7,946 nucleotides of DNA from Flavobacteriales bacterium (GTDB lineage: Bacteria > Bacteroidota > Bacteroidia > Flavobacteriales_D > Sanyastnellaceae): positions 1 to 7,946 of the forward strand of contig JAIYCK010000310.1 of NCBI GenBank assembly GCA_027488055.1, given 5' to 3'. The position numbers and the translations under genes are program-made. This document shows positions 6,799-7,946 of this stretch, piece by piece (the first letter of the stretch is position 1; the number at the start of each line of letters is the position of its first letter). The notes under the pieces are model-generated. The model was given only the letters and a program-made list of their open reading frames with translations, was not told where the DNA came from and did no database searches.

Positions 6799-6804
6799 CA
6801 TCCA

Positions 6805-7761
6805 ATGAAACGAGGATATTACGCACTCAGTGCTTTGTTGATTATTTTATGTTACACTGCTCAAAATGCTGCGGCCCAGAATAAGTGGTTGCGTTTGATG
6901 CATACCAATGCCAAAGGTGTCATATACACAGACGAGGAAGAGGAGGAACAAGAAGACACCATTCAAGGATTTAGTTTTGGGTTGAATTTGGGGACCTATT
7001 TTGCATCAAAGAAATCGGCCAATTTCTACAACGGCGGTTGCACGTCCAATGAGTTTATCGATGTGAATGAGGTGCGCTGTTACAGCATAGCAGACCGCTT
7101 GGGGGTATCTGGATCAGATGTCGCATTCAACCAAACGTACAATAAAGTGATCAATGAGGTAGGCAATGGGGCAACGGGATTTGATGTGCCCTACGATGCA
7201 TATCCTTCCAATATGCGCTACAACCCTGCTTTTTTGGTTGGCCTCAACGTCAAGTACAATTTCAACCGATACAGCGCGATGATCTTCAATATCAATGGCA
7301 TGAAATTGAAAGCTGTGGATGTTTTTACGTTGCGATTTTACGGAGGGACATTGCCATTGAACGCGCAAAGTGACATTCGCAAGTATACTATTACAGGTCA
7401 AGAGCAACGCTTCAATATTAGTCTCGGATATCGGCAGGGTTGGTATATGAATGACTTCGCCAATTTTTATTTACAAGGCGGGCCAACGATGTTGGGCTGT
7501 CAATTCGAGCAAAACGTCATTCAAATTGGGAGTAGTTCGTACGATCTATTTATCGGAGTGCAAAATCAAAGCACCTTCGTGAATCCTCAGCCTCGAACGG
7601 ATATTTCATTCGGCGGATATGGTTCCATGGGTATCGAATTCTTCTTCAACAAGAAACTCTCATTCGATTTGAGCTTTGGCATGAATCGCGAGAAGGTCAT
7701 TCTGTATTCCTTGGAGGAAAAAGGATGGCACAAGTGGATACAGGCGACGTTTACCATTTGA
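6805..7761 (+). CDS. Outer-membrane beta-barrel protein with signal peptide
   Basis: A 318-residue exported protein. I chose ATG 6805 because it gives a proper signal peptide (MKRGYY, hydrophobic core ALSALLIILCYTA, cleavage near NAAA|Q); the upstream in-frame TTG at 6745 would put about 20 polar residues before it. The mature chain starts with a short linker holding an acidic run (DEEEEEQED, 43-51), then amphipathic strands typical of barrels: GFSFGLNLGTYFA (55-67), NPAFLVGLNVKYNF (140-153), SAMIFNINGMKLKAVDVFTL (157-176), RFNISLGYRQGW (202-213), FANFYLQGGPTML (218-230), YGSMGIEFFFNKKLSFDLSF (272-291) and WIQATFTI at the end. A long insertion between the first strands (68-139) contains C79 and C92, able to form a disulfide, and PSNMRYNPAF. 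It most likely sits in the outer membrane with the 68-139 loop exposed. No substrate or family name can be assigned; it resembles Bacteroidota-only hypothetical barrels. It is monocistronic here. Confidence 0.85.
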   Translation: MKRGYYALSALLIILCYTAQNAAAQNKWLRLMHTNAKGVIYTDEEEEEQEDTIQGFSFGLNLGTYFASKKSANFYNGGCTSNEFIDVNEVRCYSIADRLGVSGSDVAFNQTYNKVINEVGNGATGFDVPYDAYPSNMRYNPAFLVGLNVKYNFNRYSAMIFNINGMKLKAVDVFTLRFYGGTLPLNAQSDIRKYTITGQEQRFNISLGYRQGWYMNDFANFYLQGGPTMLGCQFEQNVIQIGSSSYDLFIGVQNQSTFVNPQPRTDISFGGYGSMGIEFFFNKKLSFDLSFGMNREKVILYSLEEKGWHKWIQATFTI

Positions 7762-7852
7762 GGATCCATACTGCACAATATGCGGCGGGGGCTGGAAGCG
7801 CTCATGTGAGGGTCTTCAATGGAATTCTAATACGAGATAGGTTTGTATGAGT

Positions 7853-7870
7853 TGCTCCAGTAAGGGAGCA
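7853..7870. repeat. Short hairpin downstream of the outer-membrane protein gene
   Basis: TGCTCC (7853-7858) pairs with GGAGCA (7865-7870) around a 6-base loop. It lies 92 bases after the outer-membrane protein stop and could end that transcript, but it is followed by TAAAAATCG and not by a T-run, so it is not a standard terminator. The rest of the gap 7762-7892 shows no gene or other signal. Confidence 0.25.
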
Positions 7871-7892
7871 TAAAAATCGAATTATTGGGCAC

Positions 7893-7917
7893 AAAAAAAT
7901 CCCGCGAAAGCGGGATT
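7893..7917 (-). terminator. Intrinsic terminator of the minus-strand tRNA
   Basis: A perfect 8-bp GC-rich stem, AATCCCGC (7898-7905) with GCGGGATT (7910-7917), closes a GAAA loop (TTTC on the minus strand). Read on the minus strand the stem is followed by five further Ts (7897-7893), the classic rho-independent layout. On the plus strand no T-run follows, so it serves the tRNA gene that ends 5 bases upstream of it. Confidence 0.9.
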
Positions 7918-7921
7918 CTTG

Positions 7922-7946
7922 TGTCACCGTAGGGAGTCGAACCCCA
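7922..7946 (-). tRNA. tRNA, 3' part only (T-arm and acceptor strand); isotype not determinable
   Basis: Read on the minus strand, the last 25 bases of the window are the 3' end of a tRNA. T-stem TGGGG (7946-7942) pairs with CCCTA (7934-7930), including one G-U pair, around the invariant loop TTCGACT (7941-7935). CGGTGAC (7929-7923) is the 3' acceptor strand, so the missing 5' end should read GTCACCG, and A at 7922 is the discriminator base. CCA is not encoded (CAA follows), so it must be added after transcription, as is common in Bacteroidota. The anticodon lies beyond the window. Confidence 0.88.

Noticed and set aside
6745..6804. Upstream TTG as start of the outer-membrane protein
   Set aside because: It would add 20 polar residues ahead of a textbook signal peptide; ATG 6805 gives the correct N-terminus.
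7893..7946. tRNA 3' end as an integration (att) site for a mobile element
   Set aside because: tRNA ends are common integration sites, but no integrase, direct repeat of the tRNA end or foreign gene is visible in the window.

Overview
The window comes from a member of the phylum Bacteroidota. The strongest marker is a PorP/SprF-type fragment at the left edge, because that family belongs to the Bacteroidota type IX secretion system (T9SS). Weaker support comes from two signal-peptide proteins of Bacteroidota character, a TAAATTTA-type promoter element, no obvious Shine-Dalgarno sequences, and a tRNA whose CCA end is not encoded. Codon use looks even across the window. I see no insertion sequence, phage gene, CRISPR array or clear sign of transfer. 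A Saprospirales- or Chitinophagales-like origin is a guess.

Layout. (1) Positions 1-1342, plus strand: the end of a PorP/SprF-like outer-membrane protein, a 197-residue secreted protein, and a 168-residue TPR protein, spaced by only 5-6 bases, so probably one operon. (2) Positions 1343-1479: a 137-base gap with two mutually exclusive hairpins and possible promoter elements. (3) Positions 1480-5366, plus strand: an acyl-CoA carboxylase carboxyltransferase subunit (methylcrotonyl-CoA carboxylase beta-like), a GT-C membrane glycosyltransferase resembling the Alg9/PIG-B (GT22) group, and a DUF2461 protein. The gaps are 9 bases and a 4-base ATGA overlap, so this is probably a second operon. (4) Positions 5370-6722, minus strand: a DnaQ-like exonuclease fused to a UvrC/Cho-like GIY-YIG nuclease, meeting the previous operon tail to tail with 3 bases between. 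(5) Positions 6805-7761, plus strand: an outer-membrane beta-barrel protein, divergent from the nuclease. (6) Right edge: the 3' end of a minus-strand tRNA followed by its intrinsic terminator.

How the genes work together. The first operon is envelope and secretion related: the secreted protein carries sequence patterns I associate with domains repeated in T9SS cargo proteins, which makes a link to the PorP/SprF neighbour plausible. The second operon mixes acyl-CoA metabolism, glycan transfer and an unknown; the order suggests co-expression but no obvious pathway. The nuclease is a DNA-repair-type enzyme that appears to have lost the cysteine cluster normally present in UvrC-like proteins. 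I found no convincing wholly new system. The points most worth a second look are the missing cysteines, the PorP plus single-domain secreted protein pair, and the bacterial GT22-like enzyme in an acyl-CoA carboxylase operon.
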